Positions 16,931 to 31,242 are shown, counted from the first letter of the stretch. The stretch is 64,000 bases of DNA from Curtobacterium salicis (GCF_011759505.1 NZ_JAAOYO010000003.1:496001-560000), one strand, 5' to 3'. Notes: generated by a model not told the origin, from the letters alone. Numbers and translations are program-made.

Positions 16931-18388
16931 ATGACGATGCCGGCCGACCCCGTCGAGGACCTCTGGTCGTCAGTGCTCGGGATCCTCTCCGACGACGACC
17001 GGATCACGCCGCAGCTGCACGGGTTCCTCAACCTCGTCGAACCGAAGGGCGTCCTCGCCGGCACCCTGTACCTCGAGGTCCCGAACGACCTCACGCGCGG
17101 CATGCTCGAGCAGCGCATCCGGGTGCCCATCACCGAGGCCGTCTCGCGGATCGGTGACGACTCGGTCGCGAACTTCGCCATCACCGTCAACCCGGACATG
17201 GCCTCCGAGCCGCGGGTGGACGCGGTCGCGGTGCCGTCCTACGCCGAGCCGGTGCAGGAGCACGTGCCGCAGACCGCCGCGCCCCGCCAGTACATCGAGG
17301 CGCCCTTCGTGCCGAGCCCGGTGGACTCGCCCGGTACCGGTGGCCGTCCGGAGTCCCGGCTGAACCCGAAGTACAACTTCGACAACTTCGTCATCGGTGC
17401 CTCGAACCGGTTCGCCCACGCCGCAGCGGTCGCCGTGGCCGAAGCGCCGGCGAAGGCGTACAACCCGCTGTTCATCTACGGCGACTCCGGACTCGGCAAG
17501 ACCCACCTGCTGCACGCGATCGGCCACTACGCCGAGAGCCTCTACCCGGGGATCCGCGTCCGCTACGTGTCGAGTGAGGAGTTCACGAACGACTTCATCA
17601 ACTCGATCGCGAACAACCGCTCGAACCAGTTCCAGCAGCGGTACCGCGACATCGACATCCTGCTGATCGACGACATCCAGTTCCTGCAGGGGAAGGACTC
17701 CACGCAGGAGGCCTTCTTCCACACGTTCAACACCCTGCACGACCACAACAAGCAGGTCGTCATCACGTCGGACGTCGCGCCGAAGCACCTCACCGGGTTC
17801 GAGGACCGGATGCGCAGCCGCTTCGAGTGGGGTCTCATCACGGACGTCCAGGCGCCGGACCTCGAGACGCGCATCGCGATCCTCCGCAAGAAGGCGCAGT
17901 CCGACCACCTGCAGGTGCCGGACGACATCCTCGAGTTCATCGCGTCCAAGGTGTCGAGCAACATCCGCGAGCTCGAGGGCACCCTGATCCGGGTGACCGC
18001 GTTCGCGAGCCTGAACCGGACGGCGGTCGACATGGCGCTGGTGCAGACGGTCCTCAAGGACCTGATCACCCTCGACGAGGACAACGTCATCGCGCCGACC
18101 GACATCATCAACCACACCGCGGACTACTTCAAGCTGTCGGTCGACGACCTCTACGGCTCGTCCCGGTCGCAGGCGATCGCGACGGCCCGCCAGATCGCGA
18201 TGTACCTGTGCCGGGAGCTCACGAGCCTGTCGCTGCCGAAGATCGGCCAGCTGTTCGGCAACCGCGACCACACGACCGTGATGTACGCCAACAAGAAGAT
18301 CGCGGAGCTCATGAAGGAGCGCCGCTCGATCTACAACCAGGTCACCGAACTGACCAGTCGGATCAAGCAGGACCGTCGGTACCGGTAG
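16931..18388 (+). CDS. dnaA: Chromosomal replication initiator DnaA
   Basis: AAA+ ATPase that binds DnaA boxes and opens oriC. Its 485 residues include the N-terminal domain I (DLWSSVLGIL), a linker, and the AAA+ domain with Walker A GDSGLGKTH and Walker B ILLIDDIQF. The C-terminal DNA-binding domain has the DnaA signature near GNRDHTTVMYANKKI. ATG 16931 is chosen, with AGGAGA at 16914-16919; ATG 16937 is equally close to the family start. It is followed by a terminator and oriC. Confidence 0.98.
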   Translation: MTMPADPVEDLWSSVLGILSDDDRITPQLHGFLNLVEPKGVLAGTLYLEVPNDLTRGMLEQRIRVPITEAVSRIGDDSVANFAITVNPDMASEPRVDAVAVPSYAEPVQEHVPQTAAPRQYIEAPFVPSPVDSPGTGGRPESRLNPKYNFDNFVIGASNRFAHAAAVAVAEAPAKAYNPLFIYGDSGLGKTHLLHAIGHYAESLYPGIRVRYVSSEEFTNDFINSIANNRSNQFQQRYRDIDILLIDDIQFLQGKDSTQEAFFHTFNTLHDHNKQVVITSDVAPKHLTGFEDRMRSRFEWGLITDVQAPDLETRIAILRKKAQSDHLQVPDDILEFIASKVSSNIRELEGTLIRVTAFASLNRTAVDMALVQTVLKDLITLDEDNVIAPTDIINHTADYFKLSVDDLYGSSRSQAIATARQIAMYLCRELTSLSLPKIGQLFGNRDHTTVMYANKKIAELMKERRSIYNQVTELTSRIKQDRRYR

Positions 18389-18415
18389 GGCGCACCACCC
18401 CGCCACCCCCCGTCC

Positions 18416-18449
18416 AGGAGGCCCGTCCCACACCCGGGATCGGCCTCCT
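18416..18449 (+). terminator. Terminator after dnaA
   Basis: AGGAGGCC at 18416-18423 pairs with GGCCTCCT at 18442-18449 with further partial pairing inside, and TTCTG follows. Its left arm contains the 15-mer also found after trxA. Confidence 0.65.
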
Positions 18450-18488
18450 TCTGCGTGCGTCCACCATCTGAGACGGTTCCATGGGGCG

Positions 18489-18740
18489 GATTCCCCACAG
18501 TGTGGAAAGCCTGTGGATAACTGTGGAGGACACGCCGCTCGCTTGTACACAGCTGGAGGGGCACCTGTGGAAACTGGGGAGAGAAGTGGATAGATGATCT
18601 TTGCTCATCCAGAGGTCGCTCACACGCCGCCAACAAGTCACACGGTTGTAGTTCCCAGTCGGGGAGCGGCATCCCCAGAGTTGTCCACAGTGTGCACAGG
18701 CGTTAAGACCATTACTCCTCTCTTCTCTCTCCATCTCCCT
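18489..18740. other. Origin of replication oriC
   Basis: The dnaA-dnaN gap holds a dense set of DnaA boxes: TGTGGATAA (18512-18520, perfect), TTGTCCACA (18681-18689, perfect), TTGTACACA (18543-18551), TGTGCACAG (18691-18699) and several TGTGGAAA variants near 18501 and 18566. The longest relatively AT-rich, pyrimidine-only stretch runs from about 18710 to 18740 (ATTACTCCTCTCTTCTCTCTC type), right after the last box, and is the best candidate for the unwinding element. Confidence 0.92.
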
Positions 18741-18843
18741 GGGCCAACCTCTGGGGACGGCGAATGACACGGATCGGTGGTCTGCCGCCGCTGTGCCACA
18801 ATGGGGCCGCCGGGCAGTCAACCGATCGACAGGGGTCCACGCT

Positions 18844-20004
18844 GTGAAGTTCGAGGTCAACCGGGACGTCTTCTCCGAAGCCGTCTCCTTCGCGGTGAAG
18901 CTCCTCCCACAGCGCACGACCCTCCCGATCCTGTCCGGTGTGTTGATCCACGCCGACGGCGATCGTCTGACACTGTCGTCGTTCGACTACGAGGTCTCGG
19001 CGCAGACCTCGATCGCCGCACAGATCGACGATCCCGGCACGGTGCTCGTCTCCGGCCGGCTGCTGAACGACATCGCGAGCCGCCTGCCGAACGCCCCGGT
19101 GAGCTTCTCCACCGAAGACTCACGGATCACCGTCACCTGTGGCTCGGCACACTTCACGCTGCTGTCCATGCCGGTGGAGGAGTACCCGACGCTGCCGGAG
19201 ATCGGTCCGCAGACCGGTGTCATCCCCGGCGACTCGTTCTCCGAAGCCGTCTCGCAGGTGGCCGTCGCCGCCAGCCGCGACGACGTCACCCCGGTCATCA
19301 CCGGCGTGCAGCTCGAGGTCGGCGAACACGACGTCTCGCTCATCGCGACCGACCGCTACCGCGTCGCGGTCCGCACGATCCAGTGGGACTCGGGCCGTGC
19401 CGGCGACGACGGCGACGCAGCCACGACCCTCCACGCCCTCGTCCCGGCGCGCACCCTGCAAGAGGTCGGTCGCACCTTCGGTTCGGCGACCACGGTGTCG
19501 GTCTCGATCAGCGGAGGCTCGGACCGCGAGCTCATCGCGTTCCACGCCGACGACAAGACGGTCACCTCGCTGCTCATCAAGGGCAACTACCCGCCGGTCC
19601 GCCGGCTCTTCCCGGACACGGTCCAGGACCACGCGGTGATCAACACCGCGGAACTGGTCGAAGCCGTCCGACGGGTCTCCCTCGTCCTGGAGCGCGAAGC
19701 CGCGCTCCGGTTCTCCTTCTCGGTCGACGGGCTCACGCTCGAGGCGATCGGTTCCGAACAAGCGCAGGCGTCAGAGTCGATCGATGCGTTGCTGACCGGT
19801 GAGGAAACGGTTGTCTCCCTGAAACCGGCCTTCCTCCTGGACGGGTTGAATGCAGTGCACTCCGAGTTCGTCCGGATCTCCTTCACCAAGACGGAGAACC
19901 CGAACAAGCCGGGTCCGGTGTTGATCACCGGACAGTCCTCGCGAGAGGAACCGGCCACAGACGGATACCGGTACCTGCTGCAGCCCAACCTGCTGCTGCG
20001 CTAA
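18844..20004 (+). CDS. dnaN: DNA polymerase III sliding clamp (beta)
   Basis: Ring-shaped dimeric processivity clamp of the replicase. The 386-residue protein starts at GTG 18844 with the family N-terminus KFEVNRDVFSEAVSFAVK. All three clamp domains are recognisable, and the end YRYLLQPNLLLR is the usual YLLMPxRL-type C-terminus. Upstream in-frame ATG 18793 would add an unrelated leader and is rejected. Confidence 0.97.
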   Translation: MKFEVNRDVFSEAVSFAVKLLPQRTTLPILSGVLIHADGDRLTLSSFDYEVSAQTSIAAQIDDPGTVLVSGRLLNDIASRLPNAPVSFSTEDSRITVTCGSAHFTLLSMPVEEYPTLPEIGPQTGVIPGDSFSEAVSQVAVAASRDDVTPVITGVQLEVGEHDVSLIATDRYRVAVRTIQWDSGRAGDDGDAATTLHALVPARTLQEVGRTFGSATTVSVSISGGSDRELIAFHADDKTVTSLLIKGNYPPVRRLFPDTVQDHAVINTAELVEAVRRVSLVLEREAALRFSFSVDGLTLEAIGSEQAQASESIDALLTGEETVVSLKPAFLLDGLNAVHSEFVRISFTKTENPNKPGPVLITGQSSREEPATDGYRYLLQPNLLLR

Positions 20005-20074
20005 CCGCAACAGACATCCAGCGCTGGCGCGTGGACACCAGCATCAGCGCGACATCGACGAAGAAGAGGAAATC

Positions 20075-20959
20075 ATGCAGATCGGTCTTGTCGGCCTCGG
20101 GAAGATGGGCAACAACATGCGTGCGCGTCTGCGCAACGCAGGGATCGACGTCGTCGGGTACGACGCCAACCCCGCCGTCTCGGACGTCCCCGACCTCGGC
20201 GCCCTCGCCAAGGCCCTCACCGGCCCGCGTCTGGTCTGGGTCATGGTCCCGCACGGGAAGATCACCGACGACGTCATCACCGACCTCGCCGAGGTCCTCG
20301 AACCGGGCGACCTCGTCATCGACGGTGGCAACTCGAAGTGGCTCGACGACGAGATCCACGCCAAGCAGCTGGACGCCAAGGGCATCCGCTACATGGACGT
20401 GGGTGTCTCGGGCGGTGTCTGGGGCAAGGACAACGGCTACGGCATGATGGCCGGCGGCGACGCGGCCGACGTCGAGCGCGCCATGCCCGTCTTCGACGCG
20501 CTCCGTCCCGAGGGCCCGCGCGAAGAGGGCTTCTCGCACGCCGGCGGCATCGGCGCGGGCCACTACGCGAAGATGGTCCACAACGGCATCGAGTACGCGA
20601 TCATGCAGGCGTACGGCGAGGGCTACGAGCTCCTCGAGGCGAAGGACATCATCACGGACGTCCCCGCCGTCTTCGCCGGATGGCAGCGCGGCACCGTCGT
20701 GCGCTCCTGGCTGCTCGACCTCCTCGTCCTCGCGATCAACGAGGACCCGAAGCTCGACGCGCTCGAGGGCTACGTCGACGACTCCGGCGAGGGTCGGTGG
20801 ACCCTCGAGGAGGGCATCGAGCTCGCGGTGCCGATGCCGGCGCTCTCCGCGGCCATGTTCGCGCGCTTCGTCTCGCGTCAGGGCAGTGCGTCCCCGACGA
20901 TGAAGGCCGTCGCCGCTCTCCGCAACCAGTTCGGCGGCCACGCCGTCAAGAAGGCGTAG
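20075..20959 (+). CDS. gnd: 6-phosphogluconate dehydrogenase, short (GntZ/YqeC) form
   Basis: Oxidative decarboxylation of 6-phosphogluconate to ribulose 5-phosphate in the pentose phosphate pathway. The dinucleotide-binding motif is GLVGLGKMGNNM, and substrate-binding motifs are DGGNSKW, VGVSGGVWG and GAGHYAKMVHNGIEY. The 294-residue size identifies the short class rather than the 470-residue enzyme; this class is often NAD-preferring in other bacteria. The position between dnaN and recF is common in actinomycetes. GAAGAGGAAATC precedes the ATG. Confidence 0.95.
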   Translation: MQIGLVGLGKMGNNMRARLRNAGIDVVGYDANPAVSDVPDLGALAKALTGPRLVWVMVPHGKITDDVITDLAEVLEPGDLVIDGGNSKWLDDEIHAKQLDAKGIRYMDVGVSGGVWGKDNGYGMMAGGDAADVERAMPVFDALRPEGPREEGFSHAGGIGAGHYAKMVHNGIEYAIMQAYGEGYELLEAKDIITDVPAVFAGWQRGTVVRSWLLDLLVLAINEDPKLDALEGYVDDSGEGRWTLEEGIELAVPMPALSAAMFARFVSRQGSASPTMKAVAALRNQFGGHAVKKA

Positions 20960-20996
20960 TCGGTCGGGGTAACCCCCTCGACCCGTCTCGGCCCGC

Positions 20997-22270
20997 GTGC
21001 ACGTCGACCATCTCCAGCTCTCCGACTTCCGGAACTACCGGGAGGCGGACGTCGACTTCGCACGCGGGCCGAACCTGTTCGTCGGCCGCAACGGCCAGGG
21101 CAAGACCAACCTCGTCGAGGCGATCGGGTACCTCTCGACCCTCGGCTCGCACCGGGTCCCCACCGATGCCGCCCTCGTCCGTCAGGGCTGCGATTCGGCG
21201 ATCGTCCGGGCACGGCTCGCGCACGAGGACCGCAGCATCCTCGCCGAGGTGCAGATCAACCGGACCGGAGCGAACCGCGCGCAGGTGAACCGCTCGGCGA
21301 TCAAGCCCCGCGAGCTGCCGCGCTACTGCACGAGCGTCCTCTTCGCACCGGAGGACCTGGCGCTCGTCCGCGGCGAACCGTCCGGCCGTCGACGCATGAT
21401 CGACGAGCTCCTCGTCCAGATCGCGCCGCGGATGCAGGGCGTCCTGGCCGACTACGACCGGACGCTCCGGCAGCGGAACACCCTGCTGAAGTCGGCGCGT
21501 GCGACCGGGGCGAAGGCCGGGGCGCTCTCGACGCTCGACGTCTGGGACGACCGGCTCGTCGAGTTCGGTGCCGAGATCGTCGCCGCACGCGACCACCTCA
21601 CCCGTCGGCTCGCGCCGTTCGTGACGGAGTCGTACGCGACCGTCGCGGGAGAGCGGCACCAGGCGTCGATCGCCGGCGTGCTCAGTGTCCGGGGCGCCGA
21701 CCCGGAGGACGCGGCCGCGACCGACCCGGTGCTCGGCACACCGGAGGAGCCCGTGACGATCTCCGCCGCCGCCGAGGCCTTCCGTGCGGCCCTCGAGCGT
21801 CGCCGTCGGGACGAACTCGACCGCGGGTTGACCCTCAGCGGACCCCACCGGGACGACGTGCTCTTCGAGCTGAACGGGTTACCGGCCCGCGGGTACGCCA
21901 GTCACGGCGAGTCCTGGTCGTTCGCGCTCGCGGTCCAGCTGGCCTCGGCGACGATCCTCCGCGCCGAGTCCTCGCTCGGGGACCCGATCATCATCCTCGA
22001 CGACGTCTTCGCCGAACTGGACGAATCCCGTCGTGAGCGGCTGGCGGGGGCGGTCGCCGACTACGAGCAGGTCCTCATCACGGCCGCGGTGCACGGCGAC
22101 GTCCCCGGGCAGCTCGCCGCCCACACCGTCCGCATCGAGGCGGGCGCGATCCTGCCGGACCCGGCGTCGGACGCGACCGGAGAACCGGACGCGACCGACG
22201 AGCCGGACGCGACCGACGAGGCGGACGCGGACCGTGCCTCCCGTCCGGATCCCACCCCGGCGGCCTCCTG

Positions 22271-22271
<1 letters not shown>
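20997..22271 (+). CDS. recF: DNA replication/repair protein RecF
   Basis: SMC-like ATPase that loads RecA at gaps through RecOR. The 424-residue protein has N-terminal LQLSDFRNY, Walker A GRNGQGKTNL, a signature motif LTLSGPHRDDVLF and Walker B IIILDDVFAELD. Start is GTG 20997. The last 35 residues are a non-conserved acidic tail made by a DNA repeat (DATDEP units). The stop overlaps the next ATG (TGATG), coupling it to dciA. Confidence 0.96.
22170..22223 (+). repeat. 18-bp tandem repeat in the recF tail
   Basis: Three consecutive 18-bp units of the type GACGCGACCGACGAGCCG encode the hexapeptide DATDEP (first unit DATGEP). Confidence 0.85.
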
Positions 22272-24926
<2,655 letters not shown>

Positions 24927-25038
24927 GCCGGGAGGCGCGGCGTGAGCCGCGTCGACCCGACCCGACCCCACGTGGTCGCGCCCGGCGCGACCAACGGACG
25001 ACGAGCCTCCAGGCTGTCAAGGAAGGCAACGCAAGCAC

Positions 25039-27715
<2,677 letters not shown>

Positions 27716-27723
<8 letters not shown>

Positions 27724-28123
27724 TGTCGCCGAGAAGCTCCAGCGGAAAGCGAAGCGGCCCGTCGGGACTCGTCAGGTCCGACTCCGCCTGGTCTACGTCG
27801 ACTTCTGGTCGATGGTGAAGCTGTCCTTCCTCATCGCCCTTGCCGGGTCCATCGTGATCGTCGTCGCCACCGCGCTGGTGTGGGTCATCCTCAACCAGAC
27901 CGGCGTCTTCACGCAGATCGACAGCCTGCTGAAGGACGTCACCGGGCAGAACAGTTACTCGATCATGGACCAGTTCTCGCTGGGCCAGGTGCTCGGGTTC
28001 TCGATCGTCGTGGGCATCCTCAACGTCGTCGTCGGGACCGTGCTCGGCGCGATCGTCAGCGTCCTGTACAACCTCAGCGTGCGGATCACGGGCGGCGTGC
28101 TCGTGGGCTTCACCAACAACTGA
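27716..28123 (+). CDS. DUF3566 membrane protein
   Basis: A 135-residue protein with a basic N-terminus (about 35 residues), a first transmembrane helix in [21 protein letters not shown] and a second near 95-120. It matches the DUF3566 family that sits directly after gyrA in most actinobacteria; its role is unknown. The ATG lies inside the last codons of gyrA (8-bp overlap), so it is translationally coupled. Confidence 0.88.
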
Positions 28124-28195
28124 CCCGGTCCGGGTGGGCCGACTCGCTCGATTTCGCTCAGGCGCGATCGTGGGGTAGGCTTTCATCCGGTCTGA

Positions 28196-28272
28196 GGGGC
28201 TATAGCTCAGGCGGTTAGAGCGCTTCGCTGATAACGAAGAGGTCCAAGGTTCAAGTCCTTGTAGCCCCACCA
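28196..28272 (+). tRNA. ileT: tRNA-Ile (GAT)
   Basis: Full cloverleaf: acceptor GGGGCTA / TAGCCCC, anticodon stem-loop CTTCG-CTGATAA-CGAAG with anticodon GAT, T-loop GGTTCAAGTCC. The CCA end is encoded (28270-28272). Confidence 0.97.
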
Positions 28273-28325
28273 CAACTCAACTCCCGCGTCGGAACTCTCG
28301 ACGTTGCGTCCGGTCCGGTCGCTCC

Positions 28326-28398
28326 GGGGCCTTAGCTCAGTTGGTAGAGCGCTGCCTTTGCAAGGCAGATGTCAGGAGTTCGAATCTCCTAGGCTCCA
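28326..28398 (+). tRNA. alaT: tRNA-Ala (TGC)
   Basis: Full cloverleaf: acceptor GGGGCCT / AGGCTCC with the G3-U70 pair that identifies alanine tRNA, anticodon loop CTTTGCAAG with TGC. CCA is not encoded. It follows tRNA-Ile by 53 bp, the usual pair behind gyrA. Confidence 0.97.
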
Positions 28399-28674
28399 CT
28401 CCCTCGGCGTGAGCTCTGCTCCGCTCGTTCCTCGCTTCGCCTGTCTCGGTCGTCGTGCCGATTCGCGCCGCCGCCCCTGCGGCGCGTCGTCGTGCGTGCT
28501 TGCGTCCAGCGCGTCGGCGTCTGCCCTCGATCCCGCTGCGTCGTCGTCCCCCGTCGCTCCCGCTGCTTCGGTTCCGGTGCGCTCGCCAGCCGGGCCTCCA
28601 GGCGACGGTTCGTGACCGGTGGGCGGGAGTCCCGCGCGGTGTCCTGACCGGACGGGCTGCTGGCGGTGGCGGCC

Positions 28675-28799
28675 TGCCGAGGTCGCAGGACTCGCCGCGC
28701 GCCGATCGTCGAGGTCGCGGGAACTGTCGGCTTCGGCGCCCGTCGGCGGCAGATCGTGCGACCTCGGCGGAGGGGAGGCGGCGTGTTGTGCGACCTCGG
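28675..28799. repeat. 125-bp direct repeat with nested inverted arms, copy 1
   Basis: The unit carries arms CCGAGGTCGCA (28677-28687) and CGAGGTCGCG (28710-28719), then the inverse arms TGCGACCTCGG at 28757-28767 and 28789-28799. Outer pairs with outer and inner with inner, giving a nested fold. Confidence 0.9.
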
Positions 28800-28836
28800 A
28801 AGCGGGCGCGGTCGGGTGCAGCCGGTGCCGACCACC

Positions 28837-28961
28837 TGCCGAGGTCGCAGGACTCGCCGCGCGCCGATCGTCGAGGTCGCGGGAACTGTCGGCCTCGGCG
28901 CACGCCGGCGGCAGATCGTGCGACCTCGGCGGAGGGGAGGCGGCGTGTTGTGCAACCTCGG
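28837..28961. repeat. 125-bp direct repeat, copy 2
   Basis: Same unit displaced by exactly 162 bp, with only a few substitutions (for example GGCTTCGGCGCC to GGCCTCGGCGCA, and the final arm TGCAACCTCGG). Confidence 0.9.
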
Positions 28962-28992
28962 CGGCGAGAGCACGCTCGCCACCCGGGAACGA

Positions 28993-29025
28993 CGAAGGGC
29001 CCCGGCGCAGTGCCGGGGCCCTTCG
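28993..29025 (-). terminator. Terminator of the DLW-tailed protein gene
   Basis: A perfect 14-bp stem CGAAGGGCCCCGGC / GCCGGGGCCCTTCG with loop GCAGT, 15 bp beyond the stop codon. Confidence 0.88.
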
Positions 29026-29039
29026 AGCGAACCAGGAGG

Positions 29040-29618
29040 TCAGGCGGCGGGCTTGCCCACGTTGTCCGCGTCATCGGCGACCCAGAGGTCGTCGTCAGCG
29101 CGGAGCGTCTGGTAGGCGGCGTACGCAGCACCGGCGACCGCAACGACACCGACGATGATGAGGGCGACCCCACCGAACCCGATGCCCTGCTTCTTCGGTG
29201 CGACGGCCGGCACGTACTTGCCAGCAGCCTTGCGCGCGGTCTTGCTGCGCTTCTGTGCTTCCTTCACGATCTTCTGCACGCGAGGGTCCTTGGCCAGGTC
29301 CCCGACGCTGAGCACGGAGCCAGCGGTGGAGATGAGGCCGGGGACGACCTCGGACTGGAACCGGTGCGAGGCGTTCTGCGCCGCAGAGGTCGCAGCATGC
29401 ACCCCCGATGCGACCGCGGGACGGAGCCCGTTGTCGATCGCGTTCTGCACGCGGGGAGCGAGGTCCTTCCGGGCAGCATCGGCGGCGTGTCCCCGGGCCT
29501 CGGCCAGGATGGCGTTCGCGTGCTCCAGGACCTTCCGCTGCTCACCGAGCAGTGAGGCGGTCTTGCCCTTGAGCTTCTTGATCTGCTTCCGGCGCTTGCG
29601 CGGGATCTCGATCGACAT
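29040..29618 (-). CDS. Basic membrane-anchored protein with DLW-type C-terminus
   Basis: A 192-residue protein. The first 35 residues are strongly basic (PRKRRKQIKKLKGK). Residues 30-140 are alanine-rich and probably helical. A single transmembrane helix lies near 150-172 (GGVALIIVGVVAVAGAAYAAY), followed by TLRADDDLWVADDAD. The DLW motif after one helix recalls the tiny DLW-39 proteins found at this place in other actinobacteria; here it is the tail of a larger protein. ATG 29618 has a GGAGGTACC-type ribosome-binding site. Function is unknown. Confidence 0.75.
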   Translation of the reverse strand: MSIEIPRKRRKQIKKLKGKTASLLGEQRKVLEHANAILAEARGHAADAARKDLAPRVQNAIDNGLRPAVASGVHAATSAAQNASHRFQSEVVPGLISTAGSVLSVGDLAKDPRVQKIVKEAQKRSKTARKAAGKYVPAVAPKKQGIGFGGVALIIVGVVAVAGAAYAAYQTLRADDDLWVADDADNVGKPAA

Positions 29619-29732
29619 TCGGTACCTCCATGGGTCGACGTGACCCCATCCTGCCACCCGAGCGGCTGACAGGTCACAGAACCCCGGCTGTGCGTCCCGT
29701 GCACATCCAGCGGCACATGCGAGAATCGGGTC

Positions 29733-30272
29733 ATGTCTCTGCACACCGCTGTCGCAACGATCCACACCAACAAGGGCGACATCCGCGTCAACCTGTTCGG
29801 CAACCACGCACCGAAGACCGTCCAGAACTTCGTCGGTCTCGCGACCGGCACCCAGGAGTGGACGCACCCCGGCACCGGCAAGGTGTCGACCGACAAGCTC
29901 TACGACGGTGTCGTCTTCCACCGCATCATCAAGGACTTCATGATCCAGGGCGGCGACCCGCTCGGCCAGGGCATCGGCGGCCCCGGGTACCGCTTCGACG
30001 ACGAGATCTCCCCGGAGCTCACGTTCCAGAACCCGTACATCTTCGCCATGGCGAACGCTGGCCTCCAGGGCGGCCGCGGCACCAACGGCTCGCAGTTCTT
30101 CATCACCACGGTCGCGACCCCCTGGCTGCAGGGCAAGCACACCATCTTCGGTGAGGTCGCCGACGACGAGTCCCGTGCGGTCGTCGACGCGATCGAGGCC
30201 GTGCCGACCGACGGTCGCGACAAGCCGGTCGACGACGTCGTGATCCAGAGCATCGACGTCGAGGACGTCTGA
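29733..30272 (+). CDS. ppiA: Cyclophilin-type peptidyl-prolyl cis-trans isomerase
   Basis: Cytoplasmic proline isomerase, 179 residues. Cyclophilin motifs are intact: VVFHRIIKDFMIQGGDPLGQG, catalytic Arg in FHRI, FAMANAG and GTNGSQFFITT, and KHTIFGEV. There is no signal peptide. A short insertion after TGTQEWTHPGTG is typical of actinobacterial PpiA. The rhomboid gene follows 5 bp downstream. Confidence 0.96.
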   Translation: MSLHTAVATIHTNKGDIRVNLFGNHAPKTVQNFVGLATGTQEWTHPGTGKVSTDKLYDGVVFHRIIKDFMIQGGDPLGQGIGGPGYRFDDEISPELTFQNPYIFAMANAGLQGGRGTNGSQFFITTVATPWLQGKHTIFGEVADDESRAVVDAIEAVPTDGRDKPVDDVVIQSIDVEDV

Positions 30273-30277
30273 ACCGA

Positions 30278-31129
30278 GTGACCGACTCCACCTCGGCTTC
30301 GTCGAACACCTGTTACCGGCACCCTGATCGGCAGAGCTTCGTGCTCTGTCAGCGCTGTGGGCGGACCATCTGCCCGGAGTGCCAGACGCCGGCGGCGGTC
30401 GGGGTGCACTGCCCCGAGTGCGTCCGTGAGCAGCGGGCGAAGTTCACGGAGAACCGTCGCGCGTCCGGTCCGAGCAGCCTGACGGTGGCTCGGCGCCGGT
30501 TCGCGATGCTCGACCAGAAGGGCACCGTCGTCCTCATCGCGGTCTCGGTGGCCATCTGGCTGCTCGACCGGGTGTCCGGCGGGTTCCTGAGTCAGTGGCT
30601 CGCGTACAACTCGGCCCTGCTCCCGACACAGCCGTGGCGCATCGTGACCGTGCTGTTCGTGCACTCGGGCTTCTTCCACATCCTGTTCAACATGTGGGCG
30701 CTGTTCATCTTCGGGCGGATGCTCGAGAACATGCTCGGGACCTGGCGGTTCCTCGCGCTGTACTTCATCGCGGGGATCGCCGGGTCGATGCTCGTCACGT
30801 TCCTGGCACCGGGGACGTGGGTCGTGGGCGCATCGGGAGCGATCTTCGGGTTGTTCGCGGCGTTCTTCGTCCTGCAGCGCAGCCTCGGCAACAACGCGGT
30901 GCAGCTGCTCGTCATCATCGGGCTGAACCTGGTCATCGGCTTCCTGCCCGGCACGAACATCTCGTGGCAGGCGCACGTCGGTGGTGTCCTCGCCGGGTTC
31001 GTCACCGGGTTCGTCTTCGCGCGGACGCGCAACGTCCGACAGCGCGGACTGCAGGTGGCGCTGCTGACCCTGGAGGCCGTGGTCGCCATCGCGCTCTGCT
31101 TCGTCGGGTACGCGGTCACCACCGGCTGA
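30278..31129 (+). CDS. Rhomboid intramembrane serine protease with zinc-ribbon N-terminus
   Basis: A 283-residue protein starting at GTG 30278. The first 55 residues hold a B-box-like zinc-binding array (CYRH, CQRC, CPEC, CPEC). Six or seven membrane helices follow. The catalytic serine is S186 in VGASGAIFGLF and the catalytic histidine is H233 in SWQAHVGGVLAGF; the loop-1 region has FHILFNMWALF. It cleaves membrane proteins within the bilayer; the substrate is unknown. It is cotranscribed with ppiA, and a strong terminator follows. Confidence 0.94.
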   Translation: MTDSTSASSNTCYRHPDRQSFVLCQRCGRTICPECQTPAAVGVHCPECVREQRAKFTENRRASGPSSLTVARRRFAMLDQKGTVVLIAVSVAIWLLDRVSGGFLSQWLAYNSALLPTQPWRIVTVLFVHSGFFHILFNMWALFIFGRMLENMLGTWRFLALYFIAGIAGSMLVTFLAPGTWVVGASGAIFGLFAAFFVLQRSLGNNAVQLLVIIGLNLVIGFLPGTNISWQAHVGGVLAGFVTGFVFARTRNVRQRGLQVALLTLEAVVAIALCFVGYAVTTG

Positions 31130-31151
31130 CGCCGCCACGCCTGGTCCACCG

Positions 31152-31181
31152 AACGCCCCGTCGCTCTCGCGGCGGGGCGTT
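31152..31181 (+). terminator. Terminator after the rhomboid gene
   Basis: A 13-bp stem AACGCCCCGTCGC / GCGGCGGGGCGTT (one G-U) with loop TCTC. Confidence 0.85.
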
Positions 31182-31242
31182 CTGCCGTCCCCGGTTGTGC
31201 GACAGCAGGGCGACGTGGTGCAGTGCAGCAGGCTCGACCTGG

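Larger units (their letters stand above)
28399..28992. other. Non-coding stretch holding the duplicated 125-bp repeat
   Basis: About 590 bp without a supported gene. The first 270 bp are featureless GC-rich DNA; the rest is taken up by the two repeat copies at 28675 and 28837. Open frames crossing it simply read the repeat twice. Confidence 0.65.

Noticed and set aside
28675-28961. CRISPR array
   Set aside because: Only two units with a 37-bp gap, units too long (125 bp) and no cas genes.
28455-29555. Long plus-strand frames across the 125-bp repeats
   Set aside because: They read repeat DNA and the antisense of the DLW-tailed gene.
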